Assembly: GCA_964394665.1 (NCBI GenBank)
Contig: CAYMYN010000006.1
Coordinates: forward strand, 1 to 64,000
Direction of reading: 5' to 3'
Origin: CAYMYN01 sp964394665
Lineage (GTDB): Bacteria; Planctomycetota; UBA1135; GCA-002686595
Length of the DNA stretch: 64,000 bases
The notes under the pieces are model-generated. The model saw nothing but the letters and a program-made list of their open reading frames with translations. It was not told the origin of the DNA and ran no database searches. Positions 33,465 through 42,068 of the stretch are shown piece by piece. Made by a program: the position numbers and the translations under genes. The stretch's first letter is position 1, and each line of letters begins with the position of its first letter.

Positions 33465-34925
33465 ATGGACCCCTCTTCTCTCGCGCGCCTTACGAGGTCC
33501 CCGATCCGTTGGATCGGGTTCGCTTGGGCGGGGGCGGCGCTCGTGTTCGGCGCGGCCTGCACCGGGCCCCAGAGCGACGGCGGCGGGAACGCGGCCCGCG
33601 AGGAGCTCTCCGAGGAGATGCTCCGTGAGTTGATCGAGCAAGGCACCCTGCGTCCGGTCGCCTCGATGGGGCCGATGCCCCAGCCCACCGAGCGGCCCAG
33701 GCCCTACGGCGTCCCGCCCCCCCAGGCAACCCCGCTCGAGCCGACGCCCGACCCGTCGGAAGGGGCCGCGGCGGAGCCGCCCCAACCCGCTCCGCCGCGC
33801 GCCGAGGAAGCGCCGCGCCTGGCGCAGGCACCCTTCTTCAACCCCTGGACGGAGTTCGGCGCGCGCATCACGTACGACGAACGCAGCGGGCTGGTCACCA
33901 AGCCCTACCCCGTGCGGCCGGGCATGGGCAAGAGATTCTTCGAGCTCGTCCAGGAGTACGGGCCCTTCACGTTCTACGACCCGGCGAACGGCCCGCAGGG
34001 GGAAGGGGAGCTCGATCTCGTGCACCTCGAGGGCTCCGACGTGGAGGTGATCACGGCCGACCTGCGCGGCCCCCTGAACGTGCCGGGCACGCCGATCGTC
34101 GTGGCCGAGTGGCTCGTGGCGCGCGCGCAGCCCGAGGTCCTGCGGGAATTCGAGTACTTCCTCAACACGTTCATCGGCAGTCCGCCGCAGATCGAGATCG
34201 AGGCCAAGATCGTCGAGGTCGTCGCGCGCGACAGCTTCGACATGGGCATCTCGAACTTCCTCGCCACCCTGCCCGAGAAGGCGCTCTTCAACCAGATCGG
34301 CTTCAATCTGCCCAACCGCAGCGCGGGCGAGCTGCTGCTCGAGGTGGGCGCGATCCAGGACGGCACGCAGTACAGCGCGCTGATCGAGCTGCTCGCCACC
34401 TACGAGAACGTCTCGATCATCAGCCGTCCGCGCAGCGCCGTCCGCGAGGGCGGCCGCGCCAAGGTGGAAGCGGTCGAGCGCATCCCGTTCCTGCAGGTGG
34501 CGAGCATCACGGCCCAGGGCGGCTTCAACACGACCTTGAACTACCTCGAGGTCGGCGTGCGCCTGTTCGTGACGCCGCGCCTGGTGGGGAGCAAGGTGGC
34601 GCTCGAAATCGACGTCGAGGCCTCCCAGCAGACCGGCGACGCGCCGACGGTCGCCAGCGCTGAGGGTGAGATCATCACGACGCCGATCCTCTCGACGCGC
34701 CAGGCGCGCACCCTGGTCTATCTGCGCCCCGGAGAAGCCGTCATCCTGGGCGGCCTGATCACCGAGCGCGTGGTCGATCAGGAGCGCAAGGTGCCCTTCC
34801 TCGGCGACCTGCCCGGCGTGGGCCGCTTCTTCCGCTCCACCTTCCAATCCAAGTCCAAGGCCCAGGTCCTGTTCTTCATCCGCCCGCGGGTGATGCAAGG
34901 TGCCGAGATGGGGTACGAGTTCTAG
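33465..34925 (+). CDS. Secretin-family lipoprotein 1 (GspD/PilQ C-terminal domain)
   Basis: 486 residues. N-terminal lipobox FGAAC makes Cys32 the probable lipid site. An acidic helix and Pro/Ala-rich linker follow. A periplasmic N-type domain contains the secretin hallmark PPQIEIEAKIVEVVARDSFD (about residue 243). The C-terminal secretin gate domain has LIELLATYENVSIISRPRS, LEVGVRLFVTPRLVG, YLRPGEAVILGGLITERVVD, VPFLGDLPGVGRFFRS and an FFIRPRVM end. It is shorter than classical GspD. It is paired with a paralogue three bases downstream and a GspK-like gene after that, so it is likely part of a type II secretion or pilus-like export apparatus in the outer membrane. ATPase and platform genes are not in the window. 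Confidence 0.88.
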   Translation: MDPSSLARLTRSPIRWIGFAWAGAALVFGAACTGPQSDGGGNAAREELSEEMLRELIEQGTLRPVASMGPMPQPTERPRPYGVPPPQATPLEPTPDPSEGAAAEPPQPAPPRAEEAPRLAQAPFFNPWTEFGARITYDERSGLVTKPYPVRPGMGKRFFELVQEYGPFTFYDPANGPQGEGELDLVHLEGSDVEVITADLRGPLNVPGTPIVVAEWLVARAQPEVLREFEYFLNTFIGSPPQIEIEAKIVEVVARDSFDMGISNFLATLPEKALFNQIGFNLPNRSAGELLLEVGAIQDGTQYSALIELLATYENVSIISRPRSAVREGGRAKVEAVERIPFLQVASITAQGGFNTTLNYLEVGVRLFVTPRLVGSKVALEIDVEASQQTGDAPTVASAEGEIITTPILSTRQARTLVYLRPGEAVILGGLITERVVDQERKVPFLGDLPGVGRFFRSTFQSKSKAQVLFFIRPRVMQGAEMGYEF

Positions 34926-34927
34926 CG

Positions 34928-36310
34928 GTGGGGAGGGGGTCGACACCTGGGTCCTTCGTGCGCCGCGGCCTGTGCTGCGCGTGCCTGGCGGCCTGCGCGA
35001 CCCTCGCGTGCAAGGGGCCGGAGGCCCGCGAGCAGGAGGGGCGCGAGCGCCGTCAGCGGACCCTCGAGTTGTTCGAGGAGCTGATCCAGCAGGGGACGCT
35101 GAACCCGGTCGACTCGATGGAGGATCCCTTCAGCGAGATCCAGCCCGACATGGGGCGCACGCCAGAGGAGCTGGAGGCCGCCGCGCGCGCCGCCGCCCCG
35201 CCGCTCACGCCGCCTCCGTTCAACCCCTGGCTCGAGTTCGGCCAGCGCATCCTGTGGGATCCCGACCGGGGCCTGGTGACAAAGCCCTTCACGCTCCCCC
35301 CCGGCAAGTCCGCCAACGTGAAGCTGCTGCTCGAGAGCTACGGCAACTTCGCGCTCCACGACCCCGCGACCGGACGCCAGGGCCCCGCCACCGTGCGTTT
35401 CGATCTCAAGCCAGGCTGGGACAGCGAGTGGCTGGCGACCAACCTGCGCGGGACGCCGGCGGACGCGGGCAAGTCGGTCGCGTTGCTCGACTGGTTGATC
35501 GTCACCGCGAATCCCGAGAACCTGCGCGAGGTCGAGTATCTGATCGACACGCTCGTCTCCAGCCCGCCGCAGATCGAGATCGAGGCCAAGATCGTCGAGT
35601 GGGTCATCCGCGACACCTTCGACATGGGCGCGCGTTTCTCGGCCGACCTGCCCGACAAGCTCTTCTTCAAGGACATCTCCTACACCTTCCCGAACGTCGA
35701 GAGCAGCCAGGAGTTCTTCACCAGCCTCGGTGCGGTCAAGGAAGGCATCGTCTACGAGGCCCTGATCGAGCTCCTGGCGACCTTCGAGAACGTCTCGATC
35801 ATCAGCCGCCCCAAGGTCGCCGTGCGCGAGGGCACCAAGGCCATCATCCAAGCCACCGATCGCATCCCGTACGTGCAAGTGACCGGGGTGAACGCGAGCG
35901 GGGGCTTCAACACCAAGCTCGACTTCCAGGAGGTCGGCGTGCGCCTGTTCGTCACGCCGCGACTGGCGGGCACGCAGCACATCGCCCTCGAGATCGACGT
36001 CGAGGCCTCGCAGCAGACCGGCAGCACGGTCACCGCGGCCACCTCGACCGGCGAGGAGCTGACCGTCCCGCGCCTGGTCAATCGCCAGGCCCAGACCCAG
36101 GTCTACCTGCGGCCCGGCCAGGCGGTGATCCTGGGGGGCCTGGTGACGGAGCGCTCCACGGACCTCGAGCGCAAGGTACCCTTCCTGGGCGATCTGCCGC
36201 TCCTGGGATCGCTCTTCCGCTCGACCTTCAAGTCCACCGAGAAGGTGCAGGTCCTGTTCTTCATCCGCCCGCGCATCCTGCAGGGCGCCGACCTCTCGCG
36301 CGACTTCTGA
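34928..36310 (+). CDS. Secretin-family lipoprotein 2 (tandem paralogue)
   Basis: 460 residues from GTG 34928, two bases after the previous stop. Lipobox TLAC places the lipid Cys at residue 28. It shares its whole plan with the upstream gene: EELIQQGTLNPVDSM helix, PFNPWLEFGQRI, PPQIEIEAKIVEWVIRDTFD, LIELLATFENVSIISRPKV, RLFVTPRLAG, YLRPGQAVILGGLVTERSTD, VPFLGDLPLLGSLFRS and FFIRPRIL. This looks like a recent-to-moderate tandem duplication; the two may form mixed or alternative outer-membrane rings. The TGA stop is the first triplet of the second intergenic repeat copy. Confidence 0.88.
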   Translation: MGRGSTPGSFVRRGLCCACLAACATLACKGPEAREQEGRERRQRTLELFEELIQQGTLNPVDSMEDPFSEIQPDMGRTPEELEAAARAAAPPLTPPPFNPWLEFGQRILWDPDRGLVTKPFTLPPGKSANVKLLLESYGNFALHDPATGRQGPATVRFDLKPGWDSEWLATNLRGTPADAGKSVALLDWLIVTANPENLREVEYLIDTLVSSPPQIEIEAKIVEWVIRDTFDMGARFSADLPDKLFFKDISYTFPNVESSQEFFTSLGAVKEGIVYEALIELLATFENVSIISRPKVAVREGTKAIIQATDRIPYVQVTGVNASGGFNTKLDFQEVGVRLFVTPRLAGTQHIALEIDVEASQQTGSTVTAATSTGEELTVPRLVNRQAQTQVYLRPGQAVILGGLVTERSTDLERKVPFLGDLPLLGSLFRSTFKSTEKVQVLFFIRPRILQGADLSRDF

Positions 36311-36442
36311 GAGGCCGAGAAAAAATCGAGCGGACCCGGAGCGGACCCAGAACAGACCATCCAGACGGCCTCTCAGAACGCTTTTTGGACGGCCGGCAAG
36401 CCGGCCGTACCGAGAGTGCTCGAATTCTTCTCACACTCTGAG
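36308..36442 (+). repeat. Intergenic structured repeat, copy 2 (135 bp)
   Basis: Second copy of the 6986-7121 element with the same arrangement: it supplies the TGA of the upstream gene and ends shortly (52 bases) before the next start. GAGAGGCC/GGCCTCTC, the ACGGCCGGC-AA-GCCGGCCGT hairpin and the AGAGTG/CACTCT stem are all unchanged. The loop of the last stem differs at four of 15 positions. Confidence 0.9.
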
Positions 36443-36494
36443 CCCCCTCACGCCGGGAAGAAGCCCGGCCACCCCGTCGTCCTTCCCACCCGCG

Positions 36495-38075
36495 ATGTTG
36501 CCGCGCACCTCCCAGGGAACCCGCTCCGCGCGCCGCGGCGCCGCGCTGCTGCTCTCGGTCCTGGTCCTGATCGTGGTGATCACGATCGTGATCCAGATCA
36601 GCATCGGGACCATGACCGACGCCCGCGTGGCGCGCAACGCGGTCGGTCTGACCACGATGGAGCAGGCGATCGAGTCGGTCCTGCTGCAGATCCACGAGGA
36701 TCTCCTGGCCGACATGGACTCCGGCGGCGGCGCGGAGGGCCTGCCGGGGGGCGGGGACGGGCTCGGCGGCGAAGCGGGAGGCGGGGGCGACCCCTCGGCC
36801 GCCGCGCCGCCGCCGGCGGTCGACTCGCGCATGGACGAGTGGGCCATCCCGGCGCGCACCGAGATCAACGGCATCGAGCTGCGGATCCTGATCCAGGACG
36901 AGGACTCGAAGTACAACGTGCTCAACCTGCTCGACCCCGATCCGCAGCGCGCGGACGATGCGCTGCGGCGCGTGGGGCGCATCGTCGACCTGGCGCGGGA
37001 GGGCACCGAGTGGGACCTCTCCCCGGCGGAGGGCGAGCAGATCGCGCGCGCCATGCAGGAGCACATGCGCCAGCGCACCCGGGCGCGCCTGCCCAAGGGC
37101 GAACAACTCTCGGACGACCCCGAGAACCGCGACGCCGGCCTGCCGATGGCCCTGCGCGAGTTCGCGGTCCTCGAGGACCTGCACCCCGCGCTCTTCTCGG
37201 AGTTCCGCGACGAACGCGACCAGGTCGTGCACTCGCTGGAGGCGTTCCTCACGGTCTACACCTCCGTGCGCGTCGGCCCGGCGGGCGGCAGCGCTGGCGC
37301 GGGCCCCGGCGGCGGGTCGGAGGGCGGCGCGGGCGCGGGTGCCGGCGGTGGCGGAGCGGGCCAGGCCGGGGGCCAGGCCGGGGGCCAGGCCGGGGGTCAG
37401 GCCGGGGGTCAGGCCGGGGGTCAGGCCGGTGGCCAGGCCGGTGGTCAGGCCGGTGGCCAGGGGGGCGGGCGCGGGGGCGCAGGGGGCGGTCAGGCCGGGG
37501 GTCTGGGTGGCCCGGACTTCAGCGGCGGCGGGGGCGGCGGGATGGGCGTGAACCTCAACACCGCGCCGCCCGCCGTCCTGCGCGGGCTGTTCGACGACCG
37601 CGACGTGCCGCGGCGGTTCTGGGACGAGGTGATCGAGTACCGCAATCTCGAGAAGGAGAAGCCCCCCGGCGAGGACACGAGCGACGCGCTGCAGATCATC
37701 GACGAGTTCGGGGACGAGCTCATCGAGCGTCAGATCTTCGAGACCCTGCAGGACCTCTCCAAGGTGCGCGGCTGGGATGCGCTCGGACCCGAGCCCCAAC
37801 AGCGGATCCTCGACCTACTCACCACCCAGAGCCAGGTCTTCTCGATCCACGTCACGGCCCGGCGCTCGACCGCGGCGAACGAGGGTTTCGGCGTGATGTC
37901 GGCCGAGGACCGGCGGGCCGAGGAGGAGAGCGGCGTGCACCTCTCGCGCACGGTGCGCTCGGTCGTCTGGCGCACCTCGGGCCCCGAGGGCAACGCGATC
38001 GTGCCCCTCGTGCGCTGGATGGTGCTCGACCACGTGCCCTACGAGGTCGTCGACGACCCGCTCCTGCGCCGCTGA
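36495..38075 (+). CDS. GspK-like minor pseudopilin
   Basis: 526 residues. It begins with a short basic leader and a membrane helix (GAALLLSVLVLIVVITIVIQ), as in GspK, which caps type II secretion pseudopili. EINGIELRILIQDEDSKYNV then NLLDP and the VNLNTAPPAVLRGLFDD motif (about residue 352, the GspK SAM-like region) are diagnostic. The chain is enlarged by a Gly/Ala/Gln linker containing eight GQAG units between the two halves. It lies downstream of the two secretins, separated by the intergenic repeat. A hydrophobic leader without a clear prepilin peptidase glycine-Glu motif is normal for GspK-like proteins. Confidence 0.82.
   Translation: MLPRTSQGTRSARRGAALLLSVLVLIVVITIVIQISIGTMTDARVARNAVGLTTMEQAIESVLLQIHEDLLADMDSGGGAEGLPGGGDGLGGEAGGGGDPSAAAPPPAVDSRMDEWAIPARTEINGIELRILIQDEDSKYNVLNLLDPDPQRADDALRRVGRIVDLAREGTEWDLSPAEGEQIARAMQEHMRQRTRARLPKGEQLSDDPENRDAGLPMALREFAVLEDLHPALFSEFRDERDQVVHSLEAFLTVYTSVRVGPAGGSAGAGPGGGSEGGAGAGAGGGGAGQAGGQAGGQAGGQAGGQAGGQAGGQAGGQAGGQGGGRGGAGGGQAGGLGGPDFSGGGGGGMGVNLNTAPPAVLRGLFDDRDVPRRFWDEVIEYRNLEKEKPPGEDTSDALQIIDEFGDELIERQIFETLQDLSKVRGWDALGPEPQQRILDLLTTQSQVFSIHVTARRSTAANEGFGVMSAEDRRAEEESGVHLSRTVRSVVWRTSGPEGNAIVPLVRWMVLDHVPYEVVDDPLLRR
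37359..37458 (+). repeat. 12-bp tandem repeat inside the gspK-like gene
   Basis: About eight copies of a 12-base unit of the form GGYCAGGCCGGK, encoding (GQAG)8. The copies differ only at two wobble positions. In-frame units of 12 bases let the linker change length by slippage without frameshift. Confidence 0.9.
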
Positions 38076-38091
38076 CGGGGCGCCCCGACCC

Positions 38092-39651
38092 ATGAGCGAG
38101 CGGCTGCGCCTCGAGGTCTTCCACCATCTCTTCGCGGCGACCGCCGAGGAGATGGGCGTCTCGCTGATGCGTTCGGCCTTCTCGGCCAACATCAAGGAGC
38201 GCCGCGACTACTCCTGCGCGGTGTTCGACGGGCAGGGCCGCACGGTGGCGCAGGCCGCGCACCTGCCCGTTCACCTGGGCTCGGCCCCGCTCTCGGTGGC
38301 GGCCGCCATGGCGCGCATCGACATGCGCCCGGGGGACGCGGTGGTGCTCAACGACCCCTTCCAGGGGGGCACGCACCTGCCGGACATCACGCTGGTCTCG
38401 CCCGTGTTCCTGCCCGGCGATCGGCGGCCCTCCTTCCACCTCGCCAACCGCGCGCACCACGCCGACGTGGGCGGCGCCCACCCCGGTTCGATGGCGCCCG
38501 CGCGCGACGTCCACGGCGAGGGCCTGCGGATCCCGCCCCTGCGGCTGGTGCGCGGGGGGATCCTCGAGCGCGAGGTGCTCGATCTCCTGCTGGCGAACAT
38601 GCGCGTGCCCCGCGAGCGCGAGGGGGACCTGCTCGCGCAGTGGGCCGCCAACCAGGTCGGCGCGCGGCGACTGGGCGAACTCGAGCGCGACCACGGCGCC
38701 CAAGCGCTGCGCCGTCACGCCGGGGCGTTGCTCGACTGGACCGAGGAGCTCACGCGCGAGCTGCTGCGCGGGCTGCCGCGGGGCGAGTGGTGCTTCGAGG
38801 ACCACCTCGAGAACGGGGAGGGCCCGCCCCTCGTGCTGCGCCTGCGCCTGGAGCACCGCCACGACACCCTCGTCTTCGACCTCACGGGCTGCGACGACCA
38901 GGCCTCCGGTTCGGTGAACACGACGCGCGCGGTGGCGATCTCGGCGGTGCTCTACGTGCTGCGTTGCCTGCTCCCGGATGGGACCCCGACCAACGAAGGC
39001 ATCCTGCGCCCCGTCGAGGTGCGGACGCGGCCGGGGAGCCTGGTCGACGCGCGCTATCCCGCCCCCGTGGCGGCCGGCAACGTCGAGACGAGCCAACGCC
39101 TGGTCGACGTGTTGCTCGGCGCCCTCGCGCGGGCGCTGCCCGAGCGCATCCCCGCGGCGAGCTCCGGGACGATGAGCAACCTGACCCTGGGCGGCGCCGA
39201 CTTCGCCTACTACGAGACCCTGCCGGGCGGGGCGGGCGGCGGCCCGCAGGGCGACGGAGCCCACGCGCTGCAGACCCACATGACCAACACGCGCAGCACG
39301 CCCATCGAGGCGCTCGAGCGCGAGTTGCCCGTGCGCGTGCTGGCGACGAGCGTGCGGCGCGGCTCAGGGGGGGCGGGCGCGGCGCGCGGCGGGGACGGGC
39401 TCGTGCGCAGGTTGGAACTGCTCGCCCCGGCGCGCATCTCGTTCATCGGCCAACGCCAGGTCACCGGCCCCTATGGCCTGGCCGGCGGTGGGCCCGGATC
39501 GCTCGGGCGAGCGCGCTGGCGTCCGGCGGGCGAGGCCCATTGGCGGACGCTGGGCGGACAGGCGGCCCTCGACCTCGGGGTCGGCGCCGAGGTCGAGATC
39601 GAGACCCCCGGCGGCGGCGGTTTCGGCCGGCCCAGCGAGGCCGCACCCTGA
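38092..39651 (+). CDS. Hydantoinase B/oxoprolinase-family protein
   Basis: 519 residues of the HyuB family: LRLEVFHHLFAATAEEMGVS then LMRSAFSANIKERRDYSCAV at the start, VLNDPFQGGTHLPDITLVSP, FHLANRAHHADVGGAHPGSM, DLTGCDDQASGSVNTTRAVA and a GGGGFGRP end. HyuB works with HyuA (ATP-dependent hydantoinase or 5-oxoprolinase, acetone or acetophenone carboxylase relatives). No HyuA gene is adjacent or elsewhere in this window, which is atypical, so the substrate cannot be inferred. It starts 16 bp after the gspK-like stop but is probably unrelated functionally. The family length fits. Confidence 0.88.
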   Translation: MSERLRLEVFHHLFAATAEEMGVSLMRSAFSANIKERRDYSCAVFDGQGRTVAQAAHLPVHLGSAPLSVAAAMARIDMRPGDAVVLNDPFQGGTHLPDITLVSPVFLPGDRRPSFHLANRAHHADVGGAHPGSMAPARDVHGEGLRIPPLRLVRGGILEREVLDLLLANMRVPREREGDLLAQWAANQVGARRLGELERDHGAQALRRHAGALLDWTEELTRELLRGLPRGEWCFEDHLENGEGPPLVLRLRLEHRHDTLVFDLTGCDDQASGSVNTTRAVAISAVLYVLRCLLPDGTPTNEGILRPVEVRTRPGSLVDARYPAPVAAGNVETSQRLVDVLLGALARALPERIPAASSGTMSNLTLGGADFAYYETLPGGAGGGPQGDGAHALQTHMTNTRSTPIEALERELPVRVLATSVRRGSGGAGAARGGDGLVRRLELLAPARISFIGQRQVTGPYGLAGGGPGSLGRARWRPAGEAHWRTLGGQAALDLGVGAEVEIETPGGGGFGRPSEAAP

Positions 39652-39971
39652 CCGGAGGCCCGCGGCGCCCGCCGGTGGCCCGGGGGTCGGGCTGCTCCGG
39701 GCCATCCTCCCGCGGCCGGAGCGCGGAGGGGGAAATCCCTTGTGGCCCCCCGGGGGGGGCGCGAGAATCGCCGCCCTCCGTGGCCCGGTCCGCGGCGCGC
39801 GCGGCGGCCCGAGGCCTGCCCCCGCGTGCCGTCCGGGCCGGTCCTGGCCGCGGGTGCGGCGCGACCCAGCCCGTACGCCGACGTCCCCGGATCCCCCGGC
39901 CGCCGGCGCCGGTGCGTCCGGGGTCGCCGCCCGTTCCCTCCTCCGTCCCCGCCCACCGACCGAGACCGCGC
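39652..39971 (+). other. Non-coding stretch upstream of purA
   Basis: 320 bp of very GC-rich sequence. The only structure noted is a C-run/G-run palindrome around 39746-39759. No ORF with coding character, promoter or riboswitch was identified. Confidence 0.4.
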
Positions 39972-41255
39972 ATGCCCTCCCTAAGCGTCTTCGGCGCCCA
40001 GTGGGGCGACGAGGGCAAAGGCAAGATCATCGACCGCCTCTCTCGGGACGCCGACGTCGTCGTGCGCTACCAGGGCGGGGCCAACGCGGGACACACCGTC
40101 GTCGTGGGCGGCGAGAAGTACGTCCTGCACCTGTTGCCCTCGGGGATCCTGCACCCCGGTTGCCTGAACGTGATCGGCAACGGGCTGGCGTTGGATCCCC
40201 TGGCGCTGATCGAGGAGCTCGAGGGGCTGCGCGAGCGCGGGGTCGGGATCGGCCCCCACAACCTGCGCATCTCCTCCGGCGCCCACGTGATCCTGGGCTA
40301 CCACAAACGCATCGACCAGCTCTCCGAGCGCTGGCTCGGCGCCGGCCGCATCGGGACCACCGGGCGCGGCATCGGCCCGTGCTATGCCGACAAGGCGGCG
40401 CGCACGGGCCTGCGGGTGGGGGATCTCCTGTTCCCCGATCGGTGCCGCACGCGGCTCGCCGCGGCGTTGGCCGAGAAGAACGCGCTGATCGAGCGCGTGC
40501 ACGGCGAAGCCCCGCTCGAGCTCGACGCCGAGCTCGAGCGCAGCCTGGGCCTGGCCGAGCGCCTGCGCCCCTTCGTCGACGACACCGGCGCGCTCCTGCG
40601 CGGCGCCTACCGCGCGGGCCAGCGCATCGTGTTCGAGGGTGCGCAGGGCGCGTTGCTCGACATCGACCACGGCACCTACCCCTTCGTGACCTCCTCCTCG
40701 ACGGGCACGGACGGCATCCCGGCCGGCGCGGGCTTCCCCGCGCGCTACATCGAGCGCGCCGTCGGGATCGCCAAGGCCTACTGCACGCGGGTCGGCGAAG
40801 GACCCTTCCCGACCGAGGACACCGGCGCCGACGGCGAGGCCATCCGCCGGCACGGCAACGAGTACGGCGCGACGACCGGTCGCCCGCGGCGCTGCGGTTG
40901 GTTCGACGCGCCGGCGGTGCGCTACAGCCTGGACCTCAACGGCGCCGACGCCTGGATCATGACCAACCTGGACGTGCTCTCGAACTTCGACGCGCTCCAG
41001 GTCGGCGTGGCCTACGTGCGCGGGGGCCGAGAGCTGCCCGGCTACCCGGCCGATCTGCTCAACCAGACCGAGCTCGAGGTGCGCTACGAGGTGCTCGAGG
41101 GTTGGGGCGGCGACATCACCGGCGTGCGGCGCTGGGAGGACCTGCCGGTGCGCGCCCGCGCCTACGTGCAGCGCCTCGAGGAGCTCGTCGGCGTGCCCGT
41201 CGAGATGTTGTCCGTGGGGCCCGAACGCGATCAGGTGATCGAGCGGAGGTCCTGA
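39972..41255 (+). CDS. purA: Adenylosuccinate synthetase
   Basis: 427 residues, canonical length. It forms adenylosuccinate from IMP, Asp and GTP, the first step from IMP to AMP. Conserved motifs: GAQWGDEGKGKIIDRLSRDA (phosphate loop with catalytic Asp13), YQGGANAGHTVVVGGEKYVL, GTTGRGIGPCYADKAARTGL, FEGAQGALLDIDHGTYPFVT, TSSSTGTDGIPAG and GNEYGATTGRPRRCGWFD. The ATG is preceded by a long non-coding gap, so it is the first gene of a unit with uppS and cdsA: uppS starts three bases after its stop. Confidence 0.99.
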   Translation: MPSLSVFGAQWGDEGKGKIIDRLSRDADVVVRYQGGANAGHTVVVGGEKYVLHLLPSGILHPGCLNVIGNGLALDPLALIEELEGLRERGVGIGPHNLRISSGAHVILGYHKRIDQLSERWLGAGRIGTTGRGIGPCYADKAARTGLRVGDLLFPDRCRTRLAAALAEKNALIERVHGEAPLELDAELERSLGLAERLRPFVDDTGALLRGAYRAGQRIVFEGAQGALLDIDHGTYPFVTSSSTGTDGIPAGAGFPARYIERAVGIAKAYCTRVGEGPFPTEDTGADGEAIRRHGNEYGATTGRPRRCGWFDAPAVRYSLDLNGADAWIMTNLDVLSNFDALQVGVAYVRGGRELPGYPADLLNQTELEVRYEVLEGWGGDITGVRRWEDLPVRARAYVQRLEELVGVPVEMLSVGPERDQVIERRS

Positions 41256-41258
41256 ACG

Positions 41259-42068
41259 GTGAGCGGCGCGCGCAAGCCCATCCGGCGGCCCGACCTGGGT
41301 GGCCCGTTCCCCGAGCACATCGCCGTCATCATGGACGGCAACGGCCGCTGGGCCGAGCGCCAGGGGATGCGGCGCATCTTCGGGCATCGCGAGGGGGTCT
41401 CGTCCGTGCGCGAGATCACCACCGAGTGCGCGCGCATGGGCGTCCAGAGCTTGACCCTGTATGCCTTCTCGGTGGAGAACTGGAAGCGCCCGGCGGCCGA
41501 GATCCGCTACCTCATGCGGCTCCTGCGGCGTTTCCTGATCGCCGAGCGCCCGACCCTCATGGAGAACGGCGTGCGCCTGCGGGGCCTGGGTCGCCTGGAC
41601 GACCTGCCCGCGGATGCCCGGGCCGAGCTGCGCCGCAGCGAGGAGCTGACGGCCGCGAACGACGGCATGTTGTTGCGCCTGGCGCTCTCCTACGGCGGGC
41701 GCACCGAGCTCGCCGACGCGGCGCGCGCGCTGGCCCTCGACGTGGCGGCCGGCAACCTCGATCCGGCCCGCATCGACCAGGACACCCTGCGCGCCTACCT
41801 CTACGACCCACAGACCCCGGATCCCGACCTGTTGATCCGCACGGCGGGCGAGCGGCGGGTCTCGAACTTTCTGCTGTGGCAGATCTCCTACTCGGAGCTC
41901 TACGTCGCGGACGCCTGCTGGCCCGAGTTCCGCCGCGAGCACCTCCTGGCGGCCCTGCAGGATTACGCCCGCCGCGAGCGTCGCTACGGCGGACTGACCG
42001 ACGGCCCCCGGCCGCGCGCCGGCGACAACGACCCGGCGCGCCCGCCGGTGACCCGGGCGAACCGTTGA
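41259..42068 (+). CDS. uppS: Undecaprenyl diphosphate synthase (cis-prenyltransferase)
   Basis: 269 residues with GTG start. Motifs: HIAVIMDGNGRWAERQGMRR (catalytic Asp, diphosphate binding), GHREGVSSVREITTE, LTLYAFSVENWKRP and DLLIRTAGERRVSNFLLWQI, the complete set for the Z-type enzyme that makes the C55 lipid carrier for peptidoglycan or O-antigen. The Arg/Pro-rich last 25 residues are extra. The TGA overlaps the TTG start of cdsA (TTGA at 42065-42068), a coupling of uppS and cdsA found in many bacteria. Confidence 0.98.
   Translation: MSGARKPIRRPDLGGPFPEHIAVIMDGNGRWAERQGMRRIFGHREGVSSVREITTECARMGVQSLTLYAFSVENWKRPAAEIRYLMRLLRRFLIAERPTLMENGVRLRGLGRLDDLPADARAELRRSEELTAANDGMLLRLALSYGGRTELADAARALALDVAAGNLDPARIDQDTLRAYLYDPQTPDPDLLIRTAGERRVSNFLLWQISYSELYVADACWPEFRREHLLAALQDYARRERRYGGLTDGPRPRAGDNDPARPPVTRANR

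Noticed and set aside
37359..37458. Tandem 12-mers as a CRISPR-like or iteron array
   Set aside because: There are no spacers, the unit is in frame with the gspK-like gene and encodes a regular GQAG linker.
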